Below are positions 45,011 to 55,639 of a DNA stretch of 64,000 nt, piece after piece (positions within the stretch are counted from its first letter, which is position 1; each line of letters begins with the position of its first letter). This DNA comes from Sorex araneus (lineage: Eukaryota > Chordata > Mammalia > Eulipotyphla > Soricidae). The notes under the pieces were generated by a model. That model did not search any database. It was not told where the DNA came from and saw only the letters and a list, made by a program, of their open reading frames with translations. The DNA is taken from the NCBI RefSeq assembly GCF_027595985.1, contig NC_073302.1, forward strand, positions 10,976,966 to 11,040,965, read 5' to 3'. The position numbers and the translations under genes are program-made.

Positions 45011-45544
45011 ACTCTCTCAAGGGACAAGAGACCAATAGGAGACCGGGAATGTGTTCTCTCCTGGAGGTCAAGATCAGTGAGGTGGGACTTCAAAAGTAGC
45101 TGTAACTGTGCCACGGTCATTCTGTAACGTAGAGGAAGGCAGATTCCATTCACACAGGCTTTAGAAGCCAAGTGTGTTCATGCATCTCTTCATAGCCAGG
45201 CAGGGTAGAGACCAAGATGTCACTGGCATTAGGGACATCTCCTACAGAAGCTTTGTTGTTTTAGTCCCTTGGCCCCTGAACAAGAACCATCTCAAGAGAA
45301 AGGCAAGAAACGAGGCAATTAACTCTGTTGGCTTCTTTAACCAGAGACTTGGGGTTAAGTTCCCCTGAGTCTTAATCCTGTTAGTAAGTAGGAACTTTCT
45401 GTTACTAGTTTATATCTTATAAATAGGCATGGAAGAGATAAATATTCTTTAGTCAAGGATGCATTAGAGATGAGGATTCAGATATCAGCTTGGACCAGAA
45501 AGAATTGGTACAGATCAGAGTGAGGTGAGGAATCATCACTTGAC

Positions 45545-45589
<45 letters not shown>

Positions 45590-45871
45590 CATGAATGTGT
45601 TTGTGTTCGTGAGCGCTAGGACAGGAACAGAAAGTAAGAGTGTAAGAAAGGAAGACATCGAGGTAAGGAATGTGTTACCTATATAGCCTGTGTTTTCAGT
45701 GGTTAAGTTTCACACGCAGTTCAATGATGCTACTGGCTACATGTGGATGGCCATACTAAATTAAACTAAAATTAAAATTTTGGATCCTCAGTTATACTAA
45801 CTATATTTCAAATCCTCAGTAATCACATGAAGCTACTGTTTCTGTACTTGACAGTGAAGATGTGGAACTGG

Positions 45872-45985
45872 TTTTTTGTTTGTTTGTTTGTTTGTTTTTT
45901 GCTTTTTGGATCACACCCAGAGATCCAGCAATGCACAGAGGTTATTCCTGGCTCATGCACTCAGGAATTACTCCTGGTGGTCTTA
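45872..45985 (-). mobile_element. Type I SOR SINE, 5'-truncated
   Basis: A (TTTG)n run precedes minus-strand type I tail and body sequence. It stops before the tRNA-like head. 45986-46122 shows nothing else. Confidence 0.75.
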
Positions 45986-46122
45986 CTGGTTACTCTGTCA
46001 CACTGTCTTGTTCTGACTACTCTTGAAAGACCATAAGACCCAGAAAGCTAAACGAGGGACAAGGCATGTGCAGCGGGTGCAGCTACCCAGGTGAAATCAT
46101 CTCCCAGTCCAACCCTTCTGTT

Positions 46123-46328
46123 TCAATTCTACATACAAGGGAGCCGGAGAGATAGCACAGTGGGTAGGGCGTTTGCCTTGCACACAGCTGACCCGGGTTC
46201 TATTCCCAGCATCCTATATGGTTCCCTGAGCATTGCCAGGAGTAATTCCTGAGTGCAGAGCCAGGAGTGACCCCTGTGCATCCCTGGGTGTAAACCAAAA
46301 AGCAAAAAGAAATCAATTCCACATACAA
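46123..46328 (+). mobile_element. Type I SOR SINE with TSD
   Basis: The element spans 46139-46312. TCAATTCTACATACAA (46123-46138) and TCAATTCCACATACAA (46313-46328) differ at one base. 46329-46685 has no recognised feature. Confidence 0.95.
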
Positions 46329-46685
46329 ACAAGAAGACATTAGCAAGGTCTTCTCCATGCTACTTTGTTAGAAACATGTCCACGTGGTTCATAAGCTACT
46401 GAAGTAGTTCATGCTGTCTCTAAAATTTACATTATTTCAAAAACTCATGCAAATTGTTGGATTATAGTTCCAAGCATTTTAGGTTTAACATTTGGTTGTC
46501 CTTTCTCCTCCTTCAGGGAGCTTAGGCTAATTGAATCACACCCACTCTAGCACTTCTGGGGGCACAACCTATCCCACAGAGGTATTTCCAACCCTGTATG
46601 TTTATCTTTAACCTCTTCTTTGCATTCTTCTTTACCTAATTGTTAGTCACAAATATCTCCAAATTTGACGCTGTAACTCGTAAAG

Positions 46686-46894
46686 TCAAACCTTCTTTTT
46701 TTTTTTTTTTTTTTTTTTGGTTTTTGGGTCACACCTGGTGATGCACAGGGGTTACTCCTGGCTCTGTACTCAGGAATTACTCCTGGCGGTGCTCAAGGGA
46801 CCACATGGGATGCTGGGATTTGAACCCGGGTCGGCCGCATGCAAGACAAATGCCCTACCCGCTATGCTATCACTCCAGCCCCTCAAACCTTCTT
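46686..46894 (-). mobile_element. Type I SOR SINE with TSD
   Basis: The element spans 46698-46882 with a T-run of over 20 bases (its A-tail). TCAAACCTTCTT occurs at 46686-46697 and 46883-46894. Confidence 0.95.
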
Positions 46895-46930
46895 ATAGCT
46901 CTGGATTTTGTAATGTAAGTAAAATATTAC

Positions 46931-46950
46931 ACACTTGATCTTAGCCAAAA
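46931..46950 (-). ncRNA. 20-nt match to the U2 snRNA 5' region, fragment
   Basis: The minus strand reads TTTTGGCTAAGATCAAGTGT, which I recognise as the segment near the 5' end of U2 snRNA that includes the start of the branch-point-binding region. Similarity does not clearly extend beyond it, so this is at most a retrotransposed scrap. A SINE head fragment (46954-46975, plus) abuts it. Confidence 0.4.
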
Positions 46951-46975
46951 TCAGGGCTGGAGCAATAGTACATAA

Positions 46976-47524
46976 AGATAGTGAATTAAAATATTGCTTT
47001 TCTCTTTCCTTTATGTACTTTTCATATTTTTTATTTTAAAGCAATATCCTATTTATATAGACACAGAAACAATTAATGTTATGCTTTTGTAATGTGGGAG
47101 TTAACTGATTCTGAATAATATTTACTCCTGGGCATCTGTCATATTTACTTTAATGAAAGCTCAGTTGTCCTTAGATTGATCTTAGTTCTTACACCCTCAA
47201 AGTTGGGTGTAAGTCCCCACTGAGGGACTTGGATGAACCCAAGGCAAGCTGTAAGCTACCCTGGCTTCTACATGGGAAAGCCTAAGGGTCATAAGAAACA
47301 TAATAAGTTAAGAATATGATCATGGAACAAACTCTGACATTACCCAAAAGAAATAACTAAGTAAGAACCCTGTTTGGGTTAGGAAAAACTAAACTTGCCT
47401 GAGGACTATGGTCTGGGAAAGATAGTGAGGTGTCCCCAGGAAAAGCCACCCTTCGTTATGAGTTCAGAGAGACTATTTAAGCTTAATCAAGGGCATAGAT
47501 AAAAGTCTATATCTCTTTTACATT
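46976..47524. other. No recognised feature
   Basis: Single-copy-looking sequence. No gene, RNA or repeat family is recognised on either strand. Confidence 0.5.
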
Positions 47525-47797
47525 CATACAAAATGATTCACTGTCAGTGTCATCCCATTGCTCATCAATTTGCTCAAGCAGGCACCAGTAATGTCTCCAT
47601 TGTGAGACTTATTGTTACTGTTTTTGGCATATCGAATACATCACGGGTAGCTTGCCAGGCTCTGACATATGGGCAAGATACTCTTGGTAGCTTGCCGGGC
47701 TCTCCGAGAGGGGCAGAGGAATTGAACCTGGGTCGGCTGCATGCAAGGCAAATGCCTTACCTGCTATGCTATCACTCCAGACCCATACAAAGTGATT
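47525..47797 (-). mobile_element. Type II SOR SINE with TSD
   Basis: Minus-strand element at about 47539-47783. CATACAAAATGATT (47525-47538) and CATACAAAGTGATT (47784-47797) differ at one base. The 3' end is (CACTGTCAGTGT)-like with no poly(A). Confidence 0.92.
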
Positions 47798-48720
47798 AAA
47801 AATATTATTAAGAAGTAAATTGAATATGATCGTTTTGATGAATTACCAGTAAAGGAAAGGAGAAATCAATATGCCCTAGGATGGATTTTCACCCTTCAGC
47901 AGATCTCCTTGAAAGAATCTAGAGTGCTGGAGCCCCTAGATGAAATTCCCTTCTTGAGAGAATTTCCTTGGAGAATTTCCCCTGAAGGTAGGGCTTTACA
48001 TCTGTTCATTGTTTATGCTAATGTTCAATCATACCTATGTGTGTAATTGCTGCCCCCAACCCTTCAAGATTTCCCTATAATTAATGCTGATTGATTTGAA
48101 CAAAGTGCCTCTGGTTACCAGCCTGTGGACCCATTCCTTTGGCCATTGTCCAGGAAATGGTCATTGGTCCTGAATGCACCTAGGGACCCCAGTCTCTGCA
48201 GGACAGTGACTCACACAAATAGCACCTAAATAGGGATGCCTCATACACAAGCAGATACATAGAGAAGTTATTAGTCCATTGTATTGATGACCCTTTGGTC
48301 ACTAGCTTATTTTATGTCACATACCACATCAGGGTATGTCCACATTGTTATGTGTATTCTGTATTTTCCACCTTTTAAAGAGATAATAACATTACATTGT
48401 TTTTATATTTGCATTATTCATTAATTTTCCAGTACACAAGCATTTCTTCCATCACCAGCATTTGTGAATAATGCTACTATAAGCAGGCAGCTTCCTTCTG
48501 CAACCCTGTTTTCAGTTCACAGGGGCATATATATCTAGAAGTGGAATTTTGCATAATGTGACAATTCTGTTCAATTTTTTGAGCAATTGTCCTAATGTTT
48601 CCTTCAGAAGCTGAACCATTTTACATTCTCACAAACAGTTCACAAGATTGCAGCATCTTCACATTCTAACCAACACTTTTAATTTTCTTATTGCTTTTAA
48701 GAATAGTCATTTTTCCAACA
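47798..48720 (-). repeat. Unassigned sequence, then an old L1 remnant
   Basis: 47798-48240 shows no feature I recognise. 48400-48720 reads on the minus strand as old L1 ORF2 end ('tttgtgaataatgctactat', 'ctagaagtggaattttgc'). Confidence 0.5.
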
Positions 48721-48843
48721 GCACCAGTGTTGGAACACTAAATGCCTGAAACAACTGTATTATGAGCAACCTTGTAAATTGCAGTGTTTTAATTTTAAGT
48801 CATTTTAATAGGCAATGTAAGTTTCTGTGTTGTGCACTGATTT

Positions 48844-49119
48844 TGTACATGGTAACACTGTAGCACTGTCGCACTGTCATCCCATTGTTCATCGATTTGA
48901 CTGAGCGGGCACCAGTAACGTCTCCATTGTGAGGCTTGTTACTGTTTTTGGCATATTGAATATGCCACAGGTAGCTTGCCAGGCTCTGATGTGTGGTCGG
49001 AATACTCTCGGTAGCTTGCCAGGCTCTCCAAGAGGGACGGAGGAATCAAACTCAGGTCGGTCACATGCAAGGCAAACACCCTACCCACTGTACTATCGCT
49101 CCAGTCCATGTACATGGTA
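48844..49119 (-). mobile_element. Type II SOR SINE with TSD
   Basis: Minus-strand element at about 48855-49108. TGTACATGGTA occurs at 48844-48854 and 49109-49119. The tail shows the (CACTGT)n-like end characteristic of the type. Confidence 0.92.
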
Positions 49120-49299
49120 TGTAGTTTAATTCTCTTAATGTTGTGAGTAGCATGCACATAAGGTGAAAAAATATACATGGACATACAGGTAGAGATAGAG
49201 AAGGAGAAATATTTAGGATAAGAAGAATCCAGCAAAGCACATTAAGAAGTCACTACAGAGCCCTGCTTTTAATCAGCAATCTATGAAATTGCTCCCTAG

Positions 49300-49760
49300 T
49301 AAATGTGCGCCCCTAATGCCCCAAAGTTGAGAGATAGTATGGGGGAAATTGTCTGCAACAGAGGCAGGGGGAGGGATAGGATGGGGGACGGGACATTGGG
49401 GACATCGGTGGTGGAAAATGTGTACTGTTGGAGGGATGGGTGTTCAATCATTGTATGACTGAAATTCAAACATGAAAGCTTTGTGGTAGATAGAACAAAA
49501 AGGAATGCCCTGCCACAGAGGTGGGGTGGGGTGGGGTGGGGGAGATGGGGTGGGAGGGTGGGAGGGATACTGGGATCATTGGTGGTGGAGAATGGGTCCT
49601 GGTAGAGGAATGGATACTCGAGCATTGTATGACTAAAACACAAGCACGAAAAGTAAGTCTGTAAAAAAATAAAAATAAAATTAAAAAAAAATTTTAAAAA
49701 TCAAACATGAAAGCTTTGTAAGTGTTGCTCATGGTGATTCAATAAAATAAATAAATAAAT
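49300..49760 (+). mobile_element. L1 3'UTR tail with a second L1 tail nested in it
   Basis: The outer L1 tail (49300-49483, resuming 49701-49760) is split by a second 3'UTR piece (49484-49700) ending in an A-rich run. TCAAACATGAAAGCTTTG at 49466-49483 and 49701-49718 is the target duplication of the inner insertion. Confidence 0.9.
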
Positions 49761-50126
49761 GAATAAATAAATAATGAATCACTTACCTAACCTGTGGGGA
49801 AAAAAGAAAAGAGAATGTGCTCCCCAAGAGAAGGACTGACTAATTTGCAATTTCTTCCTAGTGCCTGCCTTAATATCTACAAAGCAGAAATAATTTTTTA
49901 AAGAGTTAGATCTCATTTCCATTGAACAGTGATGTCACCTATTTTGTGCTCAAGACAGTGTCCACGTTCGGACTAAGTTCATTCACAACTTTCACCAGAC
50001 AGAAACAGGTCCCTAACTATGAGTGAAATGCACTGCACACCATCACTTGGCTGAAACTTGACACTATGGTAATTGTTGTGATCGGTATTGCAAAGTTCCT
50101 GATATATTCTATTTTCCTTCACTCCC
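49761..50126. other. 5' flank of OR gene 4
   Basis: A short (AAAT)n-like run lies at 49739-49773, then single-copy-looking sequence up to the splice acceptor. An upstream exon or promoter could lie here, but none is distinct. Confidence 0.5.
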
Positions 50127-50128
50127 AG
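50127..50128 (+). promoter_or_regulatory. Splice acceptor before the OR gene 4 coding exon
   Basis: 'tattttccttcactcccag' precedes the ATG at 50145 by 16 bases, the same tract and spacing as before OR genes 1 and 2. Confidence 0.7.
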
Positions 50129-50144
50129 AAGAAACTGGAGCAGC

Positions 50145-51086
50145 ATGAGGCAGGAGAACCAGAGCAGCGTGTCTGAATTCCTCCTACTGGGCTTCCCCAT
50201 CCCCCTGGAGCAGCAGTTCCTGTTCTTCACCCTCTTCCTGGCCATGTACCTGACCACCGTGCTGGGGAACCTGCTCATCATCCTGCTCATCAGGCTGGAC
50301 TCCCGCCTCCACACCCCCATGTACTTCTTCCTCAGCCACCTGGCTCTCACTGATGCCTCCTTCTCGTCTGTCACGGTTCCAAGGATGCTGCTGAACATGC
50401 AGACTCAGCACCCAGCCATCTCCTACTCGGGGTGCATTTCACAGGTGTATTTTTATTTGGTTTTTGGCTGTGTGGACAACCTCCTTCTCTCGGTGATGGC
50501 ATATGACAGGTATGTGGCCATCTGTCACCCTCTACACTACACCCTCATCATGAGGAACGAGCTTTGCGTGCTGCTGGTGGCTGGCTCCTGGATCATCTCC
50601 TGTAGCAGTGCCCTCTTGCACACCCTTCTCCTGGCCCAATTGTCCTTCTGTGCTGATAACATCATTCCCCACTTCTTCTGTAGTCTCTCAGTCCTGATTA
50701 AGCTATCCTGCTCCAACACATCTCTCAATGAACTAGTCATATTCACTGCAGGAGCTGCTACAGTTGTCTTTCCACTGAGTGGCATCCTGGTTTCTTATGG
50801 TTGCATTGGGGCCTCGGTCTTACGGGTTCCATCCACCAAAGGTATCCGAAAAGTCTTGTCCACTTGTGGCTCCCACCTCTCTGTGGTCTCTCTGTTCTAT
50901 GGCACGATTGTGGCGATATACTATTCCCCTTCGTCAAGCGACTCCAAAAACAAAGACATGATTGCCTCTCTGATGTACACCGTGGTGACCCCCATGTTAA
51001 ATCCTTTCATCTACAGTCTAAGAAACAGAGACATTAAATTAGCTCTGAGGACTCTTTTCAGAAAGAGGGTCCTCCTTGCCAAGTGA
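50145..51086 (+). CDS. Olfactory receptor, family 1 subfamily J-like
   Basis: A 313-residue odorant receptor with NQS glycosylation site at 5-7, GN at 41-42, [10 protein letters not shown] at 55-64, C97 and C179, [10 protein letters not shown] at 118-127, SY at 217-218, KVLSTCGSH at 236-244 and [14 protein letters not shown] at 283-296. The N-terminus ([16 protein letters not shown]) and the [12 protein letters not shown] and QLSFCADN words are typical of the OR1J group, and it is closer to canonical OR1J than genes 1 and 2. It lies on the opposite strand from the other ORs. The coding sequence is GC-richer than its surroundings, as usual for OR exons. No disabling change is seen. Which OR1J orthologue it is cannot be decided without a tree. 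Confidence 0.95.
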   Translation: MRQENQSSVSEFLLLGFPIPLEQQFLFFTLFLAMYLTTVLGNLLIILLIRLDSRLHTPMYFFLSHLALTDASFSSVTVPRMLLNMQTQHPAISYSGCISQVYFYLVFGCVDNLLLSVMAYDRYVAICHPLHYTLIMRNELCVLLVAGSWIISCSSALLHTLLLAQLSFCADNIIPHFFCSLSVLIKLSCSNTSLNELVIFTAGAATVVFPLSGILVSYGCIGASVLRVPSTKGIRKVLSTCGSHLSVVSLFYGTIVAIYYSPSSSDSKNKDMIASLMYTVVTPMLNPFIYSLRNRDIKLALRTLFRKRVLLAK

Positions 51087-51149
51087 GAGTCATCCAGCTA
51101 TGCTCTAATATCAGCCCTACTTTCAGATGCCTAAAAAAAAAAGTGTGTT

Positions 51150-51515
51150 TGTTCCTCAAAAAAAAAAAAAAACTAGAGATTGAACTCCTGTTTGACCCAG
51201 CCATATCACTTCTGGGAATATACCCTGGGGGTCCAAAAACATACAGCAGAAACAACATCTGCACTCCTATGTTCAGTGCAGCACTATGCACAATTGCCAG
51301 AATCTGGAAACAGCCTGAGAGCCCAAGAACAGACAAATGGATAAAGAAACTATGGCACATCTACACAATGGAATACTACATAGCTATTTGGAAAATGAGG
51401 TCATGAAATGTGCCTATAAATGGATGGACTTGGAAAGTATCATGCTGAGTGAAATGAGTCAAAAGGAGAGGAACAGATATAAAATGACTTGATTTATTTG
51501 TTGGATATTTAAAAA
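51150..51515 (+). pseudogene. L1 ORF2 C-terminal fragment
   Basis: Plus-strand L1 ORF2 end (KLEIELLFDPAISLLGIYPG near 51175, then ARIWKQPESPRTDKW and YTMEYYIAIW). It lies about 60 bp downstream of the OR stop and is interrupted before the 3'UTR by the type III SINE. It could supply transcript 3' sequence, but it is only adjacent. Confidence 0.8.
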
Positions 51516-51519
51516 AAGT

Positions 51520-51845
51520 CACTGTCACTGTCACTGTCATGCCATTGATTGTCAATTTGCTTGAGCAGGTGCCAGTAACATCTCCATTCATCCCAGCCCT
51601 GAGATTTTAACAGCCTCTCTTTACTCATCCTTCCCAACGGTGCCACATTAGAGGCTCTTTCAGGGTCAGGGGAATGAGGTCCATCATTATTACTGTATTT
51701 GGAATATGAATATGCCAACAGGAGCTTGCCAGGCTTTCCCATGTGGGCAACAAACTCTCAGTAGCTTGCCAGGTTCTCTGAGAAGGAGAACTAGGCTATA
51801 AGATGTCGCGGGGCTGCGCACTTCCGGGAGCTTGGTTTATAGTCA
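51520..51845 (-). mobile_element. Type III SINE tail with part of the family C head
   Basis: On the minus strand: a family C head piece (51790-51845, 'cacttccgggagcttggttt' on plus), then a body with the type III-specific segment, and an RTE-like tail that translates as DEWRCYWHLLKQIDNQWHDS and ends in (GTCACT)n. 51846-52340 shows no recognised feature. Confidence 0.8.
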
Positions 51846-52339
51846 CATGGCCGTACCTCACTGTAGGAGAAGCTAAAATTGTTAAGACTATGAAAGAAGG
51901 AAAGTACGGATTGCAAATTTAAAACTAAGGGTTGCTTGAAGTATCAAAATTAAGGGAAAAGAAGCTAGAAATTAACTAGAGAACTGGGGTTAAAATAAGC
52001 ATTCTACATGTTTATTATGCATTAGTCAGTTTTCGTTCTAAAAGCTGATTTTTAATTTTTCATAATTTATGCATAGAAACTTGATGAAACTTTTAATATT
52101 GTAGCCTCTTTTAATATCCTCATTTTTTATAATTAAGCCAAAAAAGTTTATTTTGGAAGATGGGGGCGTCATTCAGGCAGTGCTTAGGATGCATGCAATA
52201 TGCTTGTAAAACGACAAAGATTAATCCAGTAAAGAGGGAAAGAAGCTATACATAGTGAGAACATTAGAATGGAACATTGAAGTCAAATGGTAGAGCATCC
52301 TAAAAACCAGGATAAATAATTTGACTTCCTTTTTAAGCT

Positions 52340-52755
52340 CCTGGAAAAAGTATGAAACTAGAATCCAAGACCAGGGAAATGGGCCAGGATGACTGGTCAA
52401 TGATTGGAAATTGCCACAGGGGTGTGAGGGATGGAGGATAGTTAAGATATCGCCCATCATGATTATACTAGTTGGAAATGATCACTCTGGACAAGAACTG
52501 AATGTTGAAAGTAGGTAAAGAGATATACATGATGACTTTTCAGCATCTATATTGCAAATCATAATGCCTGAAATAAGAGAAAAAGAGACAGGAGAGAGGT
52601 GTCTGACAAAGAGGAGGCAGTCAGGGATTGGGGAGGCCTTGAACAGGGGGAGGGAAACTGGGGACACTGGTGATGGGAAATTACACTGGTGGAGGGATGT
52701 GTGTTGGAACATTGTATGACTGAAACACAATTATGAACAGTTTCACAATGCTCTA
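52340..52755 (+). mobile_element. L1 3'UTR tail
   Basis: Plus-strand L1 tail ('gatcactctggacaagaact', 'attgcaaatcataatgcc', 'gtatgactgaaacac') ending in an A-run near 52755. Confidence 0.75.
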
Positions 52756-52775
52756 AAAAAAATGTGTGTGTGTTT

Positions 52776-52970
52776 GGGAGCCAGAAAGGTAGCATGGCAA
52801 GTAAGGCACTTGCCTTGCATATGACTAACCCTGGTTCATTCCCTGGCACCTGGCACTCTATATGACCTCAAGTCTGCCATGAATGATCCAGGAGAAAGCC
52901 CTGAGTGATGCTGGGTATGGCCCCAAAAAAAGGAAAAAAAGGGAGAGAGAGAGGGAGAGAGGGAGAGTGA

Positions 52971-53013
<43 letters not shown>
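52776..53013 (+). mobile_element. Old SOR-type SINE with (GA)n tail
   Basis: A decayed plus-strand SINE (52776-52935) whose A-rich tail leads into a (GA)n tract at 52940-53013. A possible second decayed SINE on the minus strand lies at about 53090-53240. Confidence 0.65.
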
Positions 53014-53015
<2 letters not shown>

Positions 53016-53240
53016 GTCTATCCATTTGTCTAGCATCCTCCCAGCTGTACCTCCAGTGGCAGCTGTTTGGTATCCAACCCCTTTTTTATTGTGGAGAACC
53101 TGTGGCCACACCCACCCGTGCTCAGGGCCTATTTCTGCTTGGAGCTCAAGTTACACCAAAAGTGCTCAAGGACCATGCAGTGCTCAATAGAACCCAGACC
53201 TACTACATGCATGGCATGCAGCCAACCCATTGAACCTTCT

Positions 53241-53583
53241 GCACACGTCAATCCCCTCTCTTCAGTCATTAGTCTTCCACAACCCTAAGTATAACGTTGC
53301 CCACAATGGACATTTATTTTCATAAGCTTCAAAAGACAAAACATATTAGAAGATGTACAATTGATCTCATTGAACCATTCCTCTATTTTCCTATCTTCTT
53401 TGAGAGAAATGATGGCTTGTTATATAATGAAATACATGCACACCACCTCTTTCAAAAGAGAATATGACATCAGATTATACACTCTTGTTTAAAATTAATA
53501 AAAATCTTTGCATTGGGAATAGCCTCTATGTCTCTCTCGTTAATTTAAGTCTGGGGAAATGTGTGTTGATTTGCTCCTAAACT
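53241..53583. other. No recognised feature
   Basis: AT-rich sequence without a recognisable gene or repeat. Confidence 0.5.
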
Positions 53584-54100
53584 GAAAGAATCCACTTCTA
53601 ATATAGAATAACAGAGTAGAAGACTAACACCCAAGAATAGTAGAAATAAGTACCAGGAGGTTGACTCCACGGCTTGGAAGCTGGCCTCACATTCTGGGGA
53701 GAGAGCAGCTCAGATAGAGAAGGGAACACAAAGTAAAATGTGGCTGGAGGCCACATGGGTGAAGGGTGATACATGCTGAATGTAGACTAGAGACTGAACA
53801 CAATGGCCACTCAACACCTTTATTGCCAACCACAACACCTAATTAGAGAGAGAGAACAAAAGGGAATACCCTGCCACAGTAGCAGGGTGGGGTGGGGGGA
53901 GATAGGATTGGGGGGGTGGGAGGGATGCTGGCTTTATTTGTGGTGGTGGAGAATGGGCACTGGTGAAGGGATGGGTTCTCGAACATTGTATGAGGGAAAT
54001 ATGAGCACAAAAATGTATAAATCTCTAACTGTACCCTCACGGTTATTCACTAATTAAAAAATAAATAATTTTTTAAAAAATAGAAAGAATCAACTTCTAA
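53584..54100 (+). mobile_element. Young L1 3'UTR insertion with TSD
   Basis: The element spans 53602-54082. GAAAGAATCCACTTCTAA (53584-53601) and GAAAGAATCAACTTCTAA (54083-54100) differ at one base. It is the same 3'UTR subfamily as the L1s at 3016 and 56155 ('aataccctgccacagtagca'). Confidence 0.93.
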
Positions 54101-54159
54101 CAGAGAAAAGAGATATGCATAACTTTCTTATTCACCGACACAAAAGCATGCACATGTAT

Positions 54160-54330
54160 TTATGAATACTATGTGCCGGGGGGCTGTGCTAAACTGTGGG
54201 AACACTGGTGGAGGAAATTGACACTGGTGGTAGGATTGGTGCTGAAATATATGCTTAAAACTCAACCACGGATAACCTTGTAAATCATGGTTCTTTAATC
54301 AGATAGAAATTATTTTTAAAAAATATAAAA
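54160..54330 (+). repeat. Old L1 3' end
   Basis: 'gaacactggtggaggaaatt' and 'aaaactcaaccacggataac' resemble the old L1 tail at 44000-44110. Confidence 0.5.
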
Positions 54331-54334
54331 ATAC

Positions 54335-54694
54335 TTGGATCGGGACTGGGCCTCTTCCGTCCAGATCCCCCATTTTCCAGTAGCTAGGCGGCCACACCCA
54401 GAAACTGCCCCACCGCTTTGTGGCCTCGAGACATCTTACAACCTAATTCTCCCTCTAGGAGAACTTCTGCTAGCTACTGAGTTTCCTGCCCGCATGAGAG
54501 AGCCTGGCAAGCTCCCTGTGGCTTATTCATAGGCCAAAACCAGAAACAATGATGGGTCTCATTCCCCTGACCCTGAAAGAGCCTCCAATGGGGCACCTTT
54601 GGGAAAGATGAATAACGAGAGGCTTCTAAAATCTCATGGCTACGACGAATGCAGACATGACTGAGACTGCTCAAGAAAATCGACAAGCAACAGA

Positions 54695-54750
<56 letters not shown>
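54335..54750 (+). mobile_element. Composite element, family C (head piece plus type III tail) and (GAT)n
   Basis: 54335-54460 is the reverse complement of part of the 19545-19700 head ('ccattttccagtagctagg'). 54460-54690 is the type III body and tail. A (GAT)n microsatellite at 54697-54750 occupies the place where other copies end in (ACAGTG)n. Confidence 0.75.
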
Positions 54751-54751
<1 letters not shown>

Positions 54752-54782
54752 TGCCAGGTATACAAGTCCTGAAATACAAGTT

Positions 54783-55125
54783 AAGAATACACAGACCAGG
54801 GCTGGAGCGATAACACAGAGGGTAGGGCTTTGCACGAGGCCAACCCGAGGCCAACCCGGGTTTGATTCCCAGCATCCTATATGGTCCTCAGAGCACCACC
54901 AGGAGTATTCCTGAGTGCAGAGCCAGGATTAACCCCTGTGCATCGCTGGGTATGACCCAAAAAGCAAAAAAAAAGAAAGGAATGCACAGACCCAGGGCTG
55001 GAGCAACAGCACAGTGCGTAGGGCATTTGTCTTGCACCGGGTTCAGTCCCCAGCAACCCATATCATCCATCCCCTATGCACTTCCAGGAATGATTACTGA
55101 GTACAGAGCCAGGAATAATCCCTTA
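54783..55125 (+). mobile_element. Two adjacent type I SOR SINEs
   Basis: The first spans about 54798-54976, flanked by AAGAATACACAGACC and AAGGAATGCACAGACC. Its head carries a duplicated 'gaggccaacccg'. The second begins at 54993 directly after that flank and is shortened internally, running to about 55125. The two share the same target region. Confidence 0.85.
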
Positions 55126-55317
55126 ACTGATTTTCTTCACTGCCATTGTTTCTTTGCTGTAAAAAAAAAATGCAAAAGCAATAGGAGATGAGATTTAAGT
55201 CTAGTGTAAGTATTTAAATTGGTTTGGGGTAGATTTAAAATTACTATGAATAAAAGCCCTATGAAATGGGAGAACAAGAATGTTGAGGTGGAAATTTAGA
55301 ATTTACCACTATGTGAT

Positions 55318-55514
55318 CATTTCTATCTTTTTTTTTTGCTTTTTAGGTCACACCCAGTGATGCTCAGTGGTTACTCCTGGATTTGCACTCAGGAATTACT
55401 CCTGGCGGTGCTTGGGGAACCATATGGGATGCCGGGGATCGAACCCGGGTCGGCCGCATGCAAGGCAAACGCCCTACCCACTGTGCTATAGCTCCAGCCC
55501 CTCATTTCAATCTT
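55318..55514 (-). mobile_element. Type I SOR SINE with TSD
   Basis: The element spans 55331-55501 with intact promoter boxes. TCATTTCTATCTT (55318-55330) and TCATTTCAATCTT (55502-55514) differ at one base. Confidence 0.95.
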
Positions 55515-55639
55515 ATATCTTAACATTCTACAGTGCCACTCATTGGAAAGTCACCGTGTAAGTATTACTGTCATCAGGTAAGTGAGTTATGGGGATAGCA
55601 GAGAACAAACTTCCAAGCATGAAGCTCAATGGCTAGAAA

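Noticed and set aside
54697-54750. (GAT)n run as a coding poly-Ser or poly-Asp tract
   Set aside because: It lies at the 3' end of a type III SINE, where tandem trinucleotide growth is expected.
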